From Cellvibrio sp. PSBB006 (lineage in GTDB: Bacteria; Pseudomonadota; Gammaproteobacteria; Pseudomonadales; Cellvibrionaceae), in NCBI RefSeq assembly GCF_002162135.1, contig NZ_CP021382.1, positions 3,160,001 through 3,224,000 on the forward strand: 64,000 nt of DNA, written 5' to 3'. Shown piece after piece: positions 63,418 through 64,000 of this stretch (positions are counted from its first letter, which is position 1; every line of letters starts with the position of its first letter). A program made the translations under genes and the position numbers. The notes beneath the pieces were generated by a model. The model was not told the origin of the DNA. It was given only the letters and a program-made list of their open reading frames with translations, and ran no database searches.

Positions 63418-64000
63418 TTACTCCTCATATGAATATTTAAGCATGCGCTTGATATCGTCGAGCAAATCCTTGCCTTGATGTTGGGGGTTGTAGGACATCA
63501 TGATAAAGCCCTCCTGGTCCATCAGAAAATAATGGCCAGCAGAGATGGCTTCTGGAGGTAAATTGGTTTGGGCGAATAGATTTTTAACCGCATCTGCCGA
63601 ACTTTTAACTATCGGCATATGCGGATGTTCAGTGTGAATAAATTCCTCAGTGGCTGCATCAATATGTTGATCAAGCAATAAATACAGGCGCTCCACGCGG
63701 CCGGATTTTTCGGCGAGACGAATGTGCACCTGCCGTGTCAGATAAAGATTTTGTTGACAAAGTTCATTGCACTGCGCGTGCCCCGGAATGATCAAGCGCC
63801 ATCGCGTAGCTTGATCGGCGACATGCCAATTCTTTCCGTCCAGCGTTTGGAGAGACAGGTCGTCAATCTGCTGTGGAGGGTCTATCAATTGACCTTTGTT
63901 GATGGTGCCTTGCGGGACACCAACACCCGTGTAATACACACTGTAGGCAATCACCATGGGCAGAATAACAATCAACATAATTGCCGCTGCCTGTATACGC
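63418..64000 (-). CDS. Thioredoxin-like cytochrome oxidase-associated protein (5' end outside the window)
   Basis: The frame stays open to the window edge. The ATG at 63978 lies within the membrane helix (IMLIVILPMVIAYSVYYTG), so the true start is probably beyond 64000. A TM anchor is followed by NKGQLIDPPQQI and a thioredoxin-fold region with a CNELC pair in the position of the SCO copper motif. Homologues are often found between coxC/SURF1-type genes and ctaA. It likely helps metal or redox handling during oxidase assembly, but the activity is unknown. Confidence 0.75.
   Translation of the reverse strand, partial: RIQAAAIMLIVILPMVIAYSVYYTGVGVPQGTINKGQLIDPPQQIDDLSLQTLDGKNWHVADQATRWRLIIPGHAQCNELCQQNLYLTRQVHIRLAEKSGRVERLYLLLDQHIDAATEEFIHTEHPHMPIVKSSADAVKNLFAQTNLPPEAISAGHYFLMDQEGFIMMSYNPQHQGKDLLDDIKRMLKYSYEE

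Noticed and set aside
1..64000. CRISPR arrays, rRNA genes, insertion sequences with transposases, integrases
   Set aside because: None were seen on reading both strands; the only repeats are the palindromic elements listed.

Overview
The window reads as a chromosome segment of a gammaproteobacterium close to Cellvibrio (Cellvibrionaceae). The grounds are: serine-rich linkers in a lipoprotein, a GH9 glycoside hydrolase beside a TonB-dependent receptor and a tryptophan-halogenase-like flavoprotein, a proteobacterial dedicated sortase system, and the Pseudomonas-like order dsbA / cytochrome c4 / engB / polA. The genus is an inference from gene content; no 16S gene is present.

Layout. 1-14.6 kb: an exosortase-type exopolysaccharide locus. 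It holds a partial glycosyltransferase, a GT2 enzyme, a DegT-type aminotransferase, an exosortase-EpsI fusion, a Ser-rich lipoprotein, an outer-membrane barrel, a BY-kinase relative that has lost its P-loop, Wzz- and Wza-like export proteins, a priming sugar transferase, a UDP-sugar dehydrogenase, a 4-epimerase and a polysaccharide deacetylase. 14.66-22.0 kb: an AT-rich accessory block starting at tRNA-Arg(CCG), with a Tse2/Tsi2-like toxin-immunity pair, a 1204-residue SIR2-NACHT protein (predicted anti-phage), and a hipBA module whose promoter carries three phased copies of one palindrome. 22-33 kb: a membrane diguanylate cyclase, pirin, FadE-type acyl-CoA dehydrogenase, and the dedicated sortase, its VIT/VWA target, and its response regulator and histidine kinase.

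33-39.4 kb: a predicted zinc-limitation cluster (ABC permease and ATPase, DUF3299 protein, His-rich ZrgA-like lipoprotein, two COG0523 GTPases), headed by a Zur-like palindrome and what looks like the remnant of a dksA2-type gene. Two unrelated long palindromic repeats sit inside it. 39.4-47 kb: a carbohydrate locus (TonB-dependent receptor with a LacI-type operator upstream, halogenase-like flavoprotein, GH9 enzyme). 47-55 kb: a soluble diguanylate cyclase, DsbA, cytochrome c4, EngB, a candidate sRNA in the Spot 42/ErsA position, PolA, and a small exported protein whose promoter carries five TGTTAC/GTAACA hexamers.

55.7-59.7 kb: znuA diverging from zur-znuC-znuB around a second Zur-like palindrome, flanked on both sides by members of one unrecognised small-protein family. 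59.8-64 kb: an LpxH-like phosphoesterase and a cytochrome oxidase maturation cluster (SCO1, heme O synthase, heme A synthase and a thioredoxin-like protein that runs off the window).

The most interesting parts are the toxin/defence block next to the tRNA, the hipBA operator array with its divergent 50-codon ORF, the Zur-linked broken dksA-like gene, the hexamer array at 54.9-55.1 kb, and the paired small proteins around znu.
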